Source: Thiobacillus denitrificans
GTDB lineage: Bacteria; Pseudomonadota; Gammaproteobacteria; Burkholderiales; Thiobacillaceae
Assembly (NCBI RefSeq): GCF_001530125.1
Contig: NZ_LDUG01000036.1
Location: 1 to 64,000 of the forward strand
Direction: 5' to 3'
Length of the DNA: 64,000 nucleotides
Positions 7,329 through 18,802 of this stretch are shown here, piece by piece. Each line of letters starts with the position of its first letter. The first letter of the stretch is position 1. A program made the translations under genes and the position numbers. The notes beneath the pieces are model-generated. The model saw only the letters and a program-made list of their open reading frames with translations, searched no databases and had not been told where the DNA came from.

Positions 7329-8831
7329 ATGGATACCCTCGCCAGCTACGACGAACTCCCCTACGACAGCCTGCCGCTGCCCGAAACCCAGCCGGATTTT
7401 CTGGCTGCGGTTGCCAGGCTGCATGGCTTTGACGCACCCGATCCGTCCCGCGCGCGCATCCTCGAACTGGGCTGCGCGCAGGGCGGCAACCTGATTCCGC
7501 TGGCGTGGCGCTGGCCCGGGTCAGACTGTGTGGGGGTGGAGTTGTCGCGCGTGCAGGCCGAGACGGGCGCCGCTTTCATCCAGGCGCTGGGGCTGCCCAA
7601 CGTGCGTATCCAGCATGGCGATCTCGCCGCGCTGCCGGGCGATCTGGGCGAATTCGATTACATCATCGCGCACGGTGTGTATTCCTGGGTGCCGCCGTCG
7701 GTGCGGCAGGCGCTGCTCGATGTCTGTCGCCGTCATCTTTCACCGCAGGGGATTGCCTACATCAGCTTCAACGTCGCGGCCGGCTGGCAAGCCCTGCAGC
7801 CGCTGCGCACCGCGCTGATCGAGCGCACCGCGGCCAACCTTCCGGCGCCCGCGCGTTTTCAACAGGCGCTGCGCGTGCTGGACGAACTGCAAGCCGAATG
7901 GCGCGATCCGGTCTTGCTGAAGGAAATCGCCTATCTCAAGTCGGCTGCGCCGTCCTACCTGTTCCACGAATACCTCGCCGATCTCAATGCGCCGATGGCG
8001 TTTGCCGAATTCGCCGCCCAACTCGATACGCATGGCCTGCGCTATGTTGGCGAGGCCGGTCCGCGCCGCGCCGTGGTCGAACTCGAAAACGCCTGGGGCC
8101 TGATGCCCGAGGGCATGGCCGGGCGCTGGCTGGACGCCGAAGCCGCGCTCGACGATGCGTTCGCCATCCGCTTTCGTCGCGCGCTGATTGCGTGCGACGA
8201 CGCCCCCTGCGCCCAGCCGCCGCAGGCCGAGGCCTTGAGCGGGCTGTCGTTCCATGCTGACTTGCGCAGCGACGAAGAAATCGATCTGGAGGCCGCCACC
8301 GAACAGGGTTTCGTCAACCCGGCGGGCAATACCTTTCCGATTGCGCAGCCGGCAATGAAAGCGGCGGCCATGGCCTTGTCGGCCGCCTATCCCGGCGCAC
8401 TCGACTACGCGGCGCTGCTGTCTGCCGCCCGCGAAGTGCTGGCCGAACACGAAGCCGGCGCGCAGATGGATGAAGCCGTGTTCCGCCAAGCGCTGTTTCA
8501 GCTGACGATGGCCCATGGCGTGATGCCGACCGTTTGGGCCGGGTCATTTGCCGCCGAGCCGGGCGAGCGTCCGTGCGCGAATGCCCTGGCGCAACAGCAG
8601 GCGCGTTCGCCGGGCTGGGTGGTGAGCGGCGAGCGCCATGTGGCAATGGACCTGGACCCGGCCGGACGCATGCTGTTGAGTGCGATGGATGGCAGCCAAA
8701 CAGTCGATGAACTCGCGGCAACCATGCAGGCCACGCTGGCGCAATCCGGGCTGGAGGTGCAGCTGCAGCGGGTAAAGGAACTGACGTGGCAGCAGCTGTG
8801 GCTGTTCGCGCGCCAGGGCCTGTTGGTGTAA
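7329..8831 (+). CDS. SAM-dependent methyltransferase with regulatory domain (PKMT-like)
   Basis: A 500-residue protein. An N-terminal class I methyltransferase domain has motif I ILELGCAQGGNLIPLA (about residues 43-58) and a YDELPYDSLPLPETQP lead-in. A central MethyTransf_Reg-type domain and a winged C-terminal part follow. This architecture matches bacterial protein lysine methyltransferases such as those acting on rickettsial outer-membrane proteins; the target here is unknown. It stands alone between the palindrome and a nitroreductase gene. Its upstream frame has no strong Shine-Dalgarno; ATG 7329 preserves the conserved N-terminus. Confidence 0.85.
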   Translation: MDTLASYDELPYDSLPLPETQPDFLAAVARLHGFDAPDPSRARILELGCAQGGNLIPLAWRWPGSDCVGVELSRVQAETGAAFIQALGLPNVRIQHGDLAALPGDLGEFDYIIAHGVYSWVPPSVRQALLDVCRRHLSPQGIAYISFNVAAGWQALQPLRTALIERTAANLPAPARFQQALRVLDELQAEWRDPVLLKEIAYLKSAAPSYLFHEYLADLNAPMAFAEFAAQLDTHGLRYVGEAGPRRAVVELENAWGLMPEGMAGRWLDAEAALDDAFAIRFRRALIACDDAPCAQPPQAEALSGLSFHADLRSDEEIDLEAATEQGFVNPAGNTFPIAQPAMKAAAMALSAAYPGALDYAALLSAAREVLAEHEAGAQMDEAVFRQALFQLTMAHGVMPTVWAGSFAAEPGERPCANALAQQQARSPGWVVSGERHVAMDLDPAGRMLLSAMDGSQTVDELAATMQATLAQSGLEVQLQRVKELTWQQLWLFARQGLLV

Positions 8832-8934
8832 AGACGCCCCGGTTGGGGCATGGCTTTCGTTGCTGCCGGCTTGAGCGACGCAATCCGGGGTGATGCACTA
8901 TGGTGGAAGGGTCGCTCATCCAAGGCGCCCCCAG

Positions 8935-9519
8935 ATGACTGCCCTGCTCGACGCAATTCAACAACGCTATGCCTGCCACCAGTTTGTTGTGGGGCAAGCC
9001 GTCTCTGCAAACACGCTGGCCTTGCTGCTGGAAGCGGGCCGGCTGGCGCCTTCGGCCTTTGGCCTGGAGCCGTGGCGTTTCATCACCGTTCAGGATGAAG
9101 CGGGCCGGGCAGCTGTGGCGCGAGCTTGTTACGACCAGCCGACCGCGGCGACGGCTGCCGCATTCATCGTGATCGTGGCGCTGGTCGCGGCACTCGATCC
9201 GGATTCGGATTACGTGCGCGCGCGTTTGGAGGCGGAAGCGCGCGGCCAGGACCTGGCACCGATCGATGAAGCTTATCGCGCGTTCTACTGTGCCGAATCG
9301 GTGGGGAACTGGGCGCAGGGCCAGTGCAATTTTGCCGCAGCGCACATGCTGTTGCAGGCGGCACACCTGGGGCTCGGCAGTTGTCCGATCGGGGGATTCG
9401 ACGCGGAAAATCTCGCTTCTGTCCTGGCCGTTCCGCCAGGCGAAACGCCCGCGCTGGTGATTGCGCTGGGGCACTGTGCCCAGGGTGCGCCGCAACGGAT
9501 ACGCAAGCCCCCGGTGTAG
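8935..9519 (+). CDS. Nitroreductase family protein
   Basis: A 194-residue FMN-dependent nitroreductase-fold protein: QQRYACHQFV near the start, RLAPSAFGLEPWRFI, and the C-terminal GLGSCPIGGFD loop with a family-typical length. I take ATG 8935, not 8890, because the conserved N-terminus (MTALLDAIQQRYA) starts there. Such enzymes reduce quinones, nitro compounds or flavins with NAD(P)H; the substrate cannot be told from sequence. It ends about 200 bp before the convergent sensor kinase gene, a space with no visible feature. Confidence 0.85.
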   Translation: MTALLDAIQQRYACHQFVVGQAVSANTLALLLEAGRLAPSAFGLEPWRFITVQDEAGRAAVARACYDQPTAATAAAFIVIVALVAALDPDSDYVRARLEAEARGQDLAPIDEAYRAFYCAESVGNWAQGQCNFAAAHMLLQAAHLGLGSCPIGGFDAENLASVLAVPPGETPALVIALGHCAQGAPQRIRKPPV

Positions 9520-9719
9520 TGCGTCGCAAATATTCGGACTTGTTCGCGGCGTTTTTTTGCACCTGGCAGCGTTGCGCCGCCTCGCTATAGAGCGACGATG
9601 GCTCGTTGTCGCACCTTGCCCGATACAAAAAGCCGCACGCGACCCATATCCGCTATTTACAAAGCACTACACGGCTTGATCGCCGCGTCCAGGAGGGCGG
9701 TCATATGCGGGCGTTCACA

Positions 9720-11114
9720 TCATTCCGCCAACGCAGGCAATGTGAGTTGGAAGCGCGTTTTCTGCTCATCGGACGTCACGGCAATTATGCCGCCATGCGC
9801 GTCAACGATGGACTTGACGATGGCAAGCCCGAGTCCCGCGCCATCGCCCTGGCGTTGACGCGAGGGGTCGATACGGTAGAAACGGTCGAACAGTCGGGGG
9901 AGGTGTTCTGCCGGGATTTCCCTGCCCGGGTTCTCGACAGAAACGGTGGCTTTATCCCCTGGCCCGGCCAGGGATACCTGCACGATTTGGCCTCTCGGCG
10001 TGTGCCGGATGGCGTTCGATATGAGGTTGCTGAGCGCGCGCCGCAACATCAGCCGGTCGCCGGATACGGTAGCCGATCCCGTCTGGGCCAGCGTAACGGC
10101 GCGCTCTTCCGCCCAGGCTTCAAAGTAATCAAACAAATCCTGTATTTCATTGGCCAGATTGACTTTTTCCACGCCCGGCTTGAGCAGGCAGTTGTCGGCC
10201 TGGGCAAGGTAGAGCATGTCGCCAACCATCTGGGCCATGCGCTCATATTCTTCCAGGCTCGAGTAGAGCACTTCCTTGTATTCGTTCTTGTCGCGCGCGC
10301 TGGAAAGCGCGACCTGGGTCTGGGTCATGAGGTTGGAAATGGGGGTGCGCAGTTCGTGCGCAATGTCGGAAGAGAACTCGGAGAGCCGCCGGAAGGAATC
10401 GTCCAGGCGGGCCAGCATGGCGTTGAAGGCATCGGCGAGAGGCTTGAGTTCCGTCGGCAGGCCGGTCGCCGGCAGGCGGTCTGCCAGGTGTTCGGCGGAC
10501 ATGCCGGCCACCATGTGGGTGACCTGACGCAAGGGGGAGAGGCCCCAGCGGGTGGCCATCCAGCCCAGGCCGGCGGTGGCCAGGGCGGCCAAAGCGATGG
10601 CGATTCCCAGCACCGAGCGGAACGTGTCCATGAAAAGCTCGTGGTGCTTGATGTCCTGCGCCACAGCTACGGTGTATGGCTTGCCACTGCCTGCGGTGAT
10701 CGATACGGCCATGCCCCGGTGGCTTACGCCGTTTTGCTTCCACTGATGCAAGGTCCCGTACTTACACGCTGCTGGTTTGGTTTGGCAGGCTTGCAGCAGC
10801 GTGCGTGGGAAATCCGCGCCCGACGTGGCGAACCAGATATTCCCCGTTGCCTCCGTCACGACGACGGCGAGCCCATGATGCCCAACTAGGGCGTTGTCCA
10901 GTTGCTGGGGCAGATGGTCCAGCTCTTGACTGCTTGAGGCATGCCTGAACAGGCTCTGGATGAGCTCCAGCTTGCCATTGAGTTCGAACCGATCCTCCTG
11001 CTCAAAATGAGTCTCCACCACTTGCGTCAGAAAATAGCCCGTCGTCAGCAGGACCAGGGATGCGGCCACCGCGAAAAGCAGGCTGATCCGGGCTGTCAGT
11101 GACAGGGGTTTCAT
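9720..11114 (-). CDS. copS: Heavy-metal sensor histidine kinase (CopS/CusS-like)
   Basis: A 464-residue inner-membrane sensor kinase. Two membrane segments flank a periplasmic domain (about residues 35-165), followed by HAMP, the H-box [15 protein letters not shown]-box [16 protein letters not shown] and G-box [13 protein letters not shown]. The layout matches CopS/CusS, which sense periplasmic copper or silver. Its ATG overlaps the copR stop by 4 bases (ATGA), so the two are translationally coupled. It heads the metal-resistance island. Confidence 0.9.
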   Translation of the reverse strand: MKPLSLTARISLLFAVAASLVLLTTGYFLTQVVETHFEQEDRFELNGKLELIQSLFRHASSSQELDHLPQQLDNALVGHHGLAVVVTEATGNIWFATSGADFPRTLLQACQTKPAACKYGTLHQWKQNGVSHRGMAVSITAGSGKPYTVAVAQDIKHHELFMDTFRSVLGIAIALAALATAGLGWMATRWGLSPLRQVTHMVAGMSAEHLADRLPATGLPTELKPLADAFNAMLARLDDSFRRLSEFSSDIAHELRTPISNLMTQTQVALSSARDKNEYKEVLYSSLEEYERMAQMVGDMLYLAQADNCLLKPGVEKVNLANEIQDLFDYFEAWAEERAVTLAQTGSATVSGDRLMLRRALSNLISNAIRHTPRGQIVQVSLAGPGDKATVSVENPGREIPAEHLPRLFDRFYRIDPSRQRQGDGAGLGLAIVKSIVDAHGGIIAVTSDEQKTRFQLTLPALAE

Positions 11115-11803
11115 GGTTTCGCGTTTTCCGGGAGGGTTTCCAGCACGTAACCCATCCCCCGCACGGTGTGGATGAGCTTGGACTCAAAGCCCTCGTCGAT
11201 CTTGAGCCGCAGCCGGCGCACCGCCACATCGATGACGTTGGTATCGGAGTCGAAATTCATGTCCCAGACCTGCGAGGCGATCAGGCTGCGGGGCAGTACT
11301 TCTCCCTTGCGGCGCAGAAACAGTTCCAGCAGAGTGAACTCCTTGGCCGTCAGTTCGATCTTGCGGCCCGCCCGCATGGCCCTTCGCCGCAGCAGGTCCA
11401 GCTCCAGGTCGGCCGCCTTGAGGACGGCGGGTTCCAGACCGGCATGCCCGCGGCGCACCAGGCTGCGCACCCGGGCCAGCAGTTCTGCAAAGGCGAAGGG
11501 TTTCACCAGGTAATCGTCGGCCCCCAATTCCAGCCCCTTGACGCGGTCTTCCACCTGATCGCGCGCGGTGAGAAACAGCACCGGCATGTCGAGTCCAGCC
11601 CGGCGCACGCCTTCGAGCACCTGCCAGCCATTCAGCCCCGGCAACATCACATCCAGAATCATCAGGTCGTAGTGGCCCGCCTTGGCGAGTTCCAGCCCGT
11701 CCCAGCCATCGCGCGCCAGATCCGTGACGAAACCGGCCTCGGTAAGACCTTGCTTCAGGTAGTCCCCTGTTTTGGGTTCGTCTTCAACGATCAGGATTTT
11801 CAT
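11111..11803 (-). CDS. copR: OmpR-family response regulator CopR/CusR
   Basis: A 230-residue regulator with an N-terminal receiver ([20 protein letters not shown]; phospho-acceptor Asp in [11 protein letters not shown]) and a C-terminal winged helix ([28 protein letters not shown]). The start at 11803 is set by homology; the open frame extends upstream without family similarity. Divergent from the RND operon, with a putative CopR box in the shared spacer. A partial duplicate of its 5' end and leader lies at 18628-18860. Confidence 0.92.
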   Translation of the reverse strand: MKILIVEDEPKTGDYLKQGLTEAGFVTDLARDGWDGLELAKAGHYDLMILDVMLPGLNGWQVLEGVRRAGLDMPVLFLTARDQVEDRVKGLELGADDYLVKPFAFAELLARVRSLVRRGHAGLEPAVLKAADLELDLLRRRAMRAGRKIELTAKEFTLLELFLRRKGEVLPRSLIASQVWDMNFDSDTNVIDVAVRRLRLKIDEGFESKLIHTVRGMGYVLETLPENAKP

Positions 11804-11874
11804 GGCTGGAATACCGGGCTGGATGGAAGCATCCTGCCACAGCTCGCGCCTTGTGGATGCGCGCATTACAGATT

Positions 11875-11891
11875 TGTAATCCACTTGTCAG
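11875..11891. promoter_or_regulatory. Putative CopR box 1
   Basis: TGTAATCCACTTGTCAG, read on the other strand as CTGACA-N5-ATTACA, the direct-repeat-like form of cop boxes in pseudomonads. It lies between divergent copRS and the RND efflux operon. The same pattern recurs at 18803 and 22516, each time in front of a copper transcription unit. Confidence 0.7.
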
Positions 11892-12045
11892 ATTCATGTT
11901 GGGCGCGACCTTGCAGGATGCAGTCAAACGAGCGTCGCCTGGGTGCCGTATTGGTGAACGAGGGCAACCATGACGACAACTGTGGGGCTACATTCGCCAG
12001 GCTTCCGGGTTCCCTTACGACTTAACCTGAACATTCGAGGACATC

Positions 12046-13236
12046 ATGCGTCACACCCTGTTGATTTTTGTTGGCTTGCTGCTCATACAACCCGTTTACG
12101 CTGCCAGTCTGCGCACAGCGCTGGATCAAGCCTGGGAAAAGAACCCCCAAGCGCAAACGCTGGAGGCCAAGCGCGCGGAAAGTATTGCCCAAGGCGTCGC
12201 TGCGAACAGCCTGGTGCCCGGTGCCCCCGTCGTCATCCTGGGCCACCGCAACGACCAGTTGAACAGCAATGCTGGCGTGCGCGAGTGGGAGGCCGGTATT
12301 GCTTTGCCCATCTGGCTGCCTGGCCAGCGCGACGCGCGGCAACGCCAGGCTAAAGCCGGCCGGGGCGGCCTGGAAGCCAACATCCTTGCACTGCGTTTGA
12401 GACTGGCCGGGGAACTGCGCGAAGCCATTTGGCAGGTGCGCCAGGTGGAGGCGCAAATCCGGCTCGATGAAGCGCGCACACTTACCGCGAAAAAGCTCGC
12501 GGAGGATGTCGCCAAGCGGGTACGGGCAGGGGAGTTAGCCAAGACCGATTTGAATCTGGCGCAAAATGAATGGCGCACCGCCCAGGCCGCCGTTTTGCAA
12601 AACCGCAACCGGCTGCTCCAGGCACAGCAAGCCTATGCCACGCTCACCGGCACCACCGTATTACCGGACGACAGCGCAGAAAGCGCGCAATCGAAGCCGT
12701 TGTCGGACGACCATCCCTTAATGGAAGAAGCGCGACTAGCGATCGAGGTTGCGCAGGCGCAGGTGCGTGTGGCCAGCCAATCGCGCCGCGACAATCCGGA
12801 GCTTGAACTCAGCACGCGCCGGGCGCGCGGCAACCTGAACGATCCCTACGCCAGCACCGTGGCGCTCGCGTTGCGCTTGCCTTTGGCTACCGATGCACGC
12901 AACCTGCCGCTCACGAGCGCCGCCCAAACCGCCCTCACCAGCGCGCAAAGCGAATATACCCGCACCCGGCTTACGCTGGAATACCAGCGACAGCAAGCCG
13001 ATCAGGCCTTGCAAGCCGCCGATCAATTACTGGATCTGACGCGGCAGCAACGCACTGCCTCAGGGGAAAACCTCGATCTGATCCAGAAATCATTCAGCCT
13101 CGGCGAATCCGGCCTGTTCACCTTGTTACGCGCCAGAACGGCAGCCTTTGAGGCGGAGCAGGCTTACAACCAACAAGAAATCGCGCAGGCGCTGTCCCGC
13201 GCCCGCCTCAATCAAGCCCAAGGAGTCTTACCGTGA
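12046..13236 (+). CDS. Outer-membrane efflux protein of a metal RND system (CusC/CzcC-like)
   Basis: A 396-residue TolC-family protein with a signal peptide (IFVGLLLIQPVYA-A) and long helical repeats: ASLRTALDQAWEKNPQ at the start of repeat one and EVAQAQVRVASQSRRDNPELELSTR-like stretches at the start of the second half. It forms the outer-membrane channel of the three-part exporter. It overlaps the adaptor gene by 4 bases (GTGA). CopR box 1 lies 155 bp upstream. Confidence 0.88.
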   Translation: MRHTLLIFVGLLLIQPVYAASLRTALDQAWEKNPQAQTLEAKRAESIAQGVAANSLVPGAPVVILGHRNDQLNSNAGVREWEAGIALPIWLPGQRDARQRQAKAGRGGLEANILALRLRLAGELREAIWQVRQVEAQIRLDEARTLTAKKLAEDVAKRVRAGELAKTDLNLAQNEWRTAQAAVLQNRNRLLQAQQAYATLTGTTVLPDDSAESAQSKPLSDDHPLMEEARLAIEVAQAQVRVASQSRRDNPELELSTRRARGNLNDPYASTVALALRLPLATDARNLPLTSAAQTALTSAQSEYTRTRLTLEYQRQQADQALQAADQLLDLTRQQRTASGENLDLIQKSFSLGESGLFTLLRARTAAFEAEQAYNQQEIAQALSRARLNQAQGVLP

Positions 13237-14942
13237 ACCTATTCAATTTACTGCCTAATTTTAGGGCATGGGCGCTGGCGTTGCTGTTTTCACTTGTGCC
13301 GCTGTTCGCCTTTGCCGGCGGCGGCGATGACCACAGCCACGGCCCCGAGGTGAGCGTGCCGGTTGCCGCAACTGCCACAAGCGGGGAGCGGCTGGAATTG
13401 AAATCGCCGGACGTGGAGCTGTTGGGCATACTCGGTGACGGCAAACTCACCCTCTATGCCGACCGTTACGCCACCAACGAGCCTATTCTCAACGCGAAAA
13501 TCGAACTGGAAAGCAATGGGCGCAAGCTTCAGATGCTGGCTACAAAGGACGGCAGTTACACAGCCGCTGCGGATTGGCTGAAGCAGCCCGGCAAGCATGA
13601 AATTGTGGTGAGCGTGGAAGCAAACGGCCTGCAGGATTTGCTGATAGGCACCTTGCTAGTATCCGACTTGAAGCCGGAAACCGACGGGCGTTCCTGGCTT
13701 GCCTACGGAAAATGGGCGGCGGTCGGCATCGCAGGGGTCATCGCGCTGCTTGTGCTGTTCAAACGCATGCGCCGCCGCAAGGGTGCAGCAGCCCTGGTGT
13801 TGCCCGTGTTTGCGGCTTTCCTGCTCGGCGGACACAGCAATCCCGGCTTCGCCCACGGCGACGAGGATCATAGCGAGAAACCCAAAACCCCGGTGGTGAG
13901 TGGGGTGCCAGCAGGCCCGGCAAACAGCGGCAACCCTGCCGCAGGTGCTGCTCCCGTGCGGCTGCCGGACGGCAGCATTTTCGCGCCCAAGCCCGTGCAG
14001 CGGCTGCTCGGCATCCGCACCGTGCTGGGCGAGCCGCGCGACATCGCCAAAACGGTGGAGCTCAACGGCCATATCAGTGTCGACCCGAATTTCAGCGGGC
14101 GCGTGCAGTCCAGCCAATCCGGGCGGATTGCCGCGCCCGGCGGGGGCTTTCCCGCCATGGGCATGAAGGTGAGCAAGGGGCAAATCCTGGCTTACATCGA
14201 ACCCGCCGCCAGCAGCATCGAGAAGGGTAATCAGCAGGCGCAACTGGCCGAACTGGCGAGCAATCTGGGGCTTGCCGAACGGCGCGCAAAGCGCTTGGAG
14301 CAACTGGTGGGCAGCCTGCCGCAAAAGGAAATCGACGCGGCGCGGGCCGAAGCGGCAAGCCTCAGGGCGCGCCGTGCGGCGGTGGCGGACAGTTTGTTCC
14401 AGCGCGAAGCCCTGCGTGCGCCGGTTTCCGGCGTGATCAGCCAGGCCGGTGTGGTCGCGGGCCAAGTGGTGGAAGCGCGCGAAGTATTGTTTGAAATCGT
14501 CGACCCGGCCAGGCTCTGGGTGGAAGCCATCGCCTACGATACCGCGCTGTCCGGCCAAGTGGCGGGCGCCGCCGGCATGACCGCGGGCAATCAGCCGCTG
14601 ACGCTGGCGTTCATCGGCCAAAGCTATCAACTGCGCGAACAGGCGCTGCCCATGCAGTTCGCTGTCAAACCACCTCTACCAATATTAAGTGTGGGCCAAC
14701 CGGTTAAGGTGTTTGTGCAAACCAGGCAAGCCATCCGCGGCATCCCCGTGCCGCAAGGCAGCGTCATGAAAAACAGCAGCGGGGAAACGATCGTGTGGGT
14801 GCATGCCTCAGCCGAACGCTTCGTGCCGAAAAAGGTGAAAGTGCAAGCGGTGGACGCCAATACGATCGCGGTGCTGGAGGGGCTGCAGGATGGCGACCGG
14901 GTGGTGACGCAGGGCGCGGCATTGCTGACACAGATACGCTAG
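13233..14942 (+). CDS. RND periplasmic adaptor with N-terminal extra domain (CusB/CzcB-like)
   Basis: A 569-residue membrane-fusion protein, longer than the usual 380-500. Residues 1-27 are a signal peptide. A His/Asp patch ([11 protein letters not shown]) and a beta domain of about 100 residues follow. A hydrophobic segment with a basic flank (KRMRRRKG) and a second leader-like stretch lie near residues 160-210, then another metal-rich patch (HGDEDHSE). The true adaptor follows: [20 protein letters not shown] barrel-sandwich, coiled coil, and [18 protein letters not shown]. It looks like two secreted modules joined. It links the outer-membrane channel to the pump and may deliver metal. Translationally coupled to both neighbours. 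The start is GTG. Confidence 0.85.
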   Translation: MNLFNLLPNFRAWALALLFSLVPLFAFAGGGDDHSHGPEVSVPVAATATSGERLELKSPDVELLGILGDGKLTLYADRYATNEPILNAKIELESNGRKLQMLATKDGSYTAAADWLKQPGKHEIVVSVEANGLQDLLIGTLLVSDLKPETDGRSWLAYGKWAAVGIAGVIALLVLFKRMRRRKGAAALVLPVFAAFLLGGHSNPGFAHGDEDHSEKPKTPVVSGVPAGPANSGNPAAGAAPVRLPDGSIFAPKPVQRLLGIRTVLGEPRDIAKTVELNGHISVDPNFSGRVQSSQSGRIAAPGGGFPAMGMKVSKGQILAYIEPAASSIEKGNQQAQLAELASNLGLAERRAKRLEQLVGSLPQKEIDAARAEAASLRARRAAVADSLFQREALRAPVSGVISQAGVVAGQVVEAREVLFEIVDPARLWVEAIAYDTALSGQVAGAAGMTAGNQPLTLAFIGQSYQLREQALPMQFAVKPPLPILSVGQPVKVFVQTRQAIRGIPVPQGSVMKNSSGETIVWVHASAERFVPKKVKVQAVDANTIAVLEGLQDGDRVVTQGAALLTQIR

Positions 14943-14950
14943 GGGCAGAC

Positions 14951-17900
14951 ATGTTTAAAGCAATCATTCAATCCAGCCTGAGCCAGCGCCTGTTTGTCGT
15001 CGCGGCGTCGCTCCTGCTGCTGGTGTACGGCATGCTCACCCTGAAGCAACTGCCGGTGGACGTGTTTCCAGACCTCAACAAACCCACCGTGACGCTGATG
15101 ACCGAGGCCGCAGGCATGGCGCCGGAGGAAGTGGAGCAACTCATCAGTTTCCCCGTCGAGACGGCGATGAACGGCATACCGGGGGTGACGCGGGTACGCT
15201 CGGTTTCCGGCATCGGTCTTTCCATCGTATACGTGGAGTTCGACTGGGGCACCGACATTTACCGCAACCGCCAGCAGATCGCGGAGCGCCTCTCCCTGGT
15301 GAAAGAGCAAATTCCCGCCGGCATCACGCCACAGATGGGGCCGATCAGTTCCATCATGGGCGAGATCATGTTGATCGCGATGACCGCCGACCCCGACAAG
15401 GCGAGCCCGATGCAGGTGCGCGAACTGGCGGACTGGGTGGTGCGTCCGCGGCTGCTCACGATCACGGGCGTATCGCAGGTGATTCCCATCGGCGGCGAGG
15501 TGAAGCAATACCGGGTGACGCCCGATCCGGTCAACCTCGACCGCCTGGGTATCACCCTGGAACAAATGGAAAAGGCGCTGGCGAATTTCGCTACCAACAC
15601 CAGCGGCGGTTTCCTGGAGTCCCAGGCGCAAGAATATTTGATCCGCAATATCGGGCGCACCACCAAACTGGAAAATTTGCAGGACCTGGTGATCGACTAC
15701 CGTGAAGGGACACCGATTCTGCTCAAGCAAGTCGCCAAGGTGGACTTCGCTGCCCGCCTGAAGCGCGGCGACGCGAGCTTCATGGGCAAGCCCGCGGTGA
15801 TCCTGTCGGTGCAGAAGCAGCCTGGAGCGGACACGGTAAAACTCACGCGCGAAATCGAGGCGGCGCTCGCGGAGCTGAACAAGAACATGCCCGCCGGGAT
15901 CGCGGCGAAAGATATTCTGTTCAAGCAGGCGAATTTCATCGAAAGCTCGGTGAGCAACGTGGAAGAGGCCTTGCGCGACGGCGCCATCATGGTGGCGGTG
16001 GTGCTGTTCCTGTTTCTGCTCAATTTCCGAACCACCTTCATTTCGCTCACCGCGATTCCCGTCTCCATCCTGATCACAGTGCTGGTGTTCAAATACTTCG
16101 GGCTGTCGATCAACACCATGACGCTGGGGGGGCTGGCGATTGCCATCGGCGAACTGGTGGACGATGCGGTGGTGGGGGTGGAGAACGTATTTCGGCGTTT
16201 GAAGCAGAATCGGGCGGAAGGCGGCAAGACATCCGTGCTGGAAGTCATCGCCGCCGCCACGCTGGAAGTGCGTTCCGCCATCGTCTATGCCACCCTCATC
16301 ATCGTGCTGGTGTTCGTGCCGCTGTTCGTCCTTTCCGGCATCGAGGGCAAGCTGTTCGCGCCGCTGGGTGTCGCCTACATCGTGTCCATCCTCGCCAGCA
16401 TGCTGGTGTCGGTAACGTTGACGCCGGTGCTGTGCTATTACCTGCTGCCGAAAATGAAGCGCCTGGAGCACGACGACAGCCCGGTCGTCAAAAAGCTCAA
16501 GCAGTGGGATACGGGCCTGCTGCAATGGTCGTTTGACCACAGCAAGCTGGTGCTCGGCGGAGGGTTGCTCGCAGTGGCGCTCGCGGCAGCCGCCGTGCCG
16601 TTCTTCGCCCGTTCCTTCCTGCCTGCGTTTAACGAAGGCACGCTCACCATCACGGCCGTCATGAATCCGGGCACCTCCTTGCCGGAAGCCAACCGCATCG
16701 GCACCCTGGCGGAACAGCTGATACTGCAAGTGCCGGAAGTGACCCAGGTGGGGCGGCGCACCGGCCGCGCCGAGCTGGACGAGCATGCGGAAGGCGTGCA
16801 TTACAGCGAGATCGACGCGGACCTGAAAAAATCCGCCCGCTCCCGCGAGGCCGTTTTGCAGGATATTCGCGACCGCCTCGCACCGCTTCCCGCCTCGGTC
16901 AACACCGGCCAGCCCATTTCGCACCGGCTCGACCACATGCTGTCCGGAGTACGCGCGCAGATCGTGCTGAAAATTTTCGGCGACGACGTGGACACGCTGC
17001 GCGGCCTGGCGGCGGAGTTGCAAACCCGGCTCGCCAACATCCCCGGCCTGGTGGATTTGCAACTGGAAAAACAGGTGCGCATCCCGCAACTGCAAATCCG
17101 TGTCGATTACGCCAAGGCCGGGCAGTATGGCGTCACCCCGGCGGCCATCAACACCGCCCTGGAGACGCTTTCCAACGGCGCCACCGCGGCGCAGGTGATC
17201 GAAGGCAACCGCCGCTTCGATGTGGTGATCCGCCTTGCAGATACCGACCGCAGCGCGCAAGGCTTGAGCAAGCTCTTGGTGGAAACGCCGAGCGGACGCA
17301 TCCCGCTGCGCCTCATCGCGGAAATCGAGGACAGCGATGGCCCCAACCAGATCCTGCGCGAAAACAGCCGCCGCCGCATGGTGCTGATGGGCAACAGTGA
17401 CGGCACCGACATGGCGCAGATCATCCGCGACATCCGCGCCGAGCTCGCGAAATATCCGCTGCCGGAAGGCTATTTCACCAAGCTGGAAGGCCAGTTCCAG
17501 GCGCAGGAAGAAGCCAGCCAACTGATTTCGGGGCTGTCGCTGGTGTCATTGGCCATGATCTTCCTGGTCTTGTACAGCCGCTACAAATCCACCGTGCTGT
17601 CGCTGATGATCATGGGCAATATTCCGCTGGCATTGGTGGGCAGCGTCATTGCGCTCTGGCTCTCCGGCGGCGCGCTGTCGGTGGCAAGCCTGATCGGCTT
17701 CATCACCCTGGCCGGCATCAGCACGCGCAACGGCATCCTGAAGATCAGTCATTACATCAACCTGGTGGCGCACGAAGGCGAGGTATTCGGCAAGAAAATG
17801 ATCATCCGCGGCAGTCTGGAACGCCTGACGCCGGTGTTGATGACCGCGCTGGTGGCAGCCTTCGCCCTGATTCCGCTGATGCTGTCCGGCGGCGATCCGG

Positions 17901-18055
17901 GCAAGGAGATTCTGCATCCGGTGGCGGTGGTGATTTTCGGCGGGCTGGTGAGCTCCACGCTACTGGACACTTTGCTTACACCGGTGATGTTTTACCTGTG
18001 GGGCGAAAAACCGATGATGAAACTGCTGGCACAAGGCAGCAAGGAAAACTTCTGA
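14951..18055 (+). CDS. Heavy-metal efflux RND pump (CusA/CzcA family)
   Basis: A 1034-residue inner-membrane transporter of the HME-RND class: TM1 [16 protein letters not shown], porter sequence [16 protein letters not shown], and in TM4 the charged motif [17 protein letters not shown] (about residue 402), which carries the proton-relay acids. Full length and uninterrupted. The motif differs from textbook CusA and CzcA forms, so the substrate is open; copper-gene neighbours and the CopR box favour Cu/Ag. The ATG at 14951 follows the adaptor stop by 8 bases; upstream starts overlap the adaptor and add no conserved residues. Confidence 0.92.
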   Translation: MFKAIIQSSLSQRLFVVAASLLLLVYGMLTLKQLPVDVFPDLNKPTVTLMTEAAGMAPEEVEQLISFPVETAMNGIPGVTRVRSVSGIGLSIVYVEFDWGTDIYRNRQQIAERLSLVKEQIPAGITPQMGPISSIMGEIMLIAMTADPDKASPMQVRELADWVVRPRLLTITGVSQVIPIGGEVKQYRVTPDPVNLDRLGITLEQMEKALANFATNTSGGFLESQAQEYLIRNIGRTTKLENLQDLVIDYREGTPILLKQVAKVDFAARLKRGDASFMGKPAVILSVQKQPGADTVKLTREIEAALAELNKNMPAGIAAKDILFKQANFIESSVSNVEEALRDGAIMVAVVLFLFLLNFRTTFISLTAIPVSILITVLVFKYFGLSINTMTLGGLAIAIGELVDDAVVGVENVFRRLKQNRAEGGKTSVLEVIAAATLEVRSAIVYATLIIVLVFVPLFVLSGIEGKLFAPLGVAYIVSILASMLVSVTLTPVLCYYLLPKMKRLEHDDSPVVKKLKQWDTGLLQWSFDHSKLVLGGGLLAVALAAAAVPFFARSFLPAFNEGTLTITAVMNPGTSLPEANRIGTLAEQLILQVPEVTQVGRRTGRAELDEHAEGVHYSEIDADLKKSARSREAVLQDIRDRLAPLPASVNTGQPISHRLDHMLSGVRAQIVLKIFGDDVDTLRGLAAELQTRLANIPGLVDLQLEKQVRIPQLQIRVDYAKAGQYGVTPAAINTALETLSNGATAAQVIEGNRRFDVVIRLADTDRSAQGLSKLLVETPSGRIPLRLIAEIEDSDGPNQILRENSRRRMVLMGNSDGTDMAQIIRDIRAELAKYPLPEGYFTKLEGQFQAQEEASQLISGLSLVSLAMIFLVLYSRYKSTVLSLMIMGNIPLALVGSVIALWLSGGALSVASLIGFITLAGISTRNGILKISHYINLVAHEGEVFGKKMIIRGSLERLTPVLMTALVAAFALIPLMLSGGDPGKEILHPVAVVIFGGLVSSTLLDTLLTPVMFYLWGEKPMMKLLAQGSKENF

Positions 18056-18132
18056 TCTGGCTCAATAAATGAGCGAAATCAGAAGAATCAAAAATAGCAG
18101 CTATTTTTTAACCTTATCCAAGGAGCCACAAA

Positions 18133-18564
18133 ATGAAATACCTGAAACCTTCCGTCCTCGCCTTGACTATGCTCTTCTCGCAAGGTGCGTTTGCCCATAC
18201 CGACGAATATCTCGACACCCAACCCGCACCGCACGGCGGCCAGTTGCGCATGGTGCAGCAGTACCACTATGAACTGGTGGTGAAAGCCAACGAGGTGAGC
18301 GTCTATGTCACGGACCACGGCGGCAAAAAATTTGATACGCGCGGCGCAACGGGAACCGCAACGCTGCTTTCCGGCAAGAGCAAGGCCAGTGTGAAGCTCA
18401 TGCCTGCTGGCGATAACCAGATGAAAGGCTCGGGCAAATTCGAGCTTGCGCCAGATATGAAAGCCGTAGTTTCCATCGCATTGGCCGGCCAGACGGCGCT
18501 ACAGGGCCGTTTCACCCCCATGCAGAAGGCGCCATCCTCTTCCTCAACCGCCCCTTCTCACTAA
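18133..18564 (+). CDS. Small periplasmic protein of the efflux operon, function unknown
   Basis: A 143-residue protein with a signal peptide ([14 protein letters not shown]), then [22 protein letters not shown] and a short beta-rich domain ending in a Ser-rich tail. AAGGAG lies 7 bases before the ATG. Small proteins of this appearance often close CzcA-type operons. The His/Met residues suggest metal contact, but no fold or function can be assigned. It lies 77 bp behind the pump gene and is probably co-transcribed. Confidence 0.75.
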   Translation: MKYLKPSVLALTMLFSQGAFAHTDEYLDTQPAPHGGQLRMVQQYHYELVVKANEVSVYVTDHGGKKFDTRGATGTATLLSGKSKASVKLMPAGDNQMKGSGKFELAPDMKAVVSIALAGQTALQGRFTPMQKAPSSSSTAPSH

Positions 18565-18627
18565 AAATAATTGCGTAGGCTTCCTGTCCGGGCGCAGGAA
18601 TAAAACGGTATTCGTCAGAAGTGGCCC

Positions 18628-18733
18628 GGTTCCATCCCTCGCGCGCCAGGTCCGTAATGAAACCGGCCTCGGTGAGGCCCTGCTTCAGATATGCGCCCGT
18701 CTTGGGTTCGTCTTCGACGATCAATATTTCCAT
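18628..18733 (-). pseudogene. Truncated duplicate of copR (first about 35 codons)
   Basis: Starting at ATG 18733 on the minus strand, [20 protein letters not shown] and [14 protein letters not shown] match the copR N-terminus, then similarity stops and an unrelated frame runs to 18512. The upstream DNA is duplicated too: 18734-18860 resembles 11804-11930, including the CopR box. The fragment lacks the phospho-acceptor Asp and DNA-binding domain, so it cannot be a regulator. It records a duplication that placed a copper-responsive leader before copA. Confidence 0.8.
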
Positions 18734-18802
18734 GGTGGGAATACTCGGCTGGATGCACACATCCTGCCACAGCGCGCGTTGCCGAGGCGCACATTGCAGA
18801 TT

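Noticed and set aside
8836-8849. GCCCC-GGTT-GGGGC stem after the 7329-8831 methyltransferase as terminator
   Set aside because: Only a 5-bp stem and no T run; too weak to call.
14939-17521. 860-codon minus-strand frame opposite the RND pump
   Set aside because: Shadow of a strongly conserved pump gene; composition is a typical antisense of GC-rich codons.
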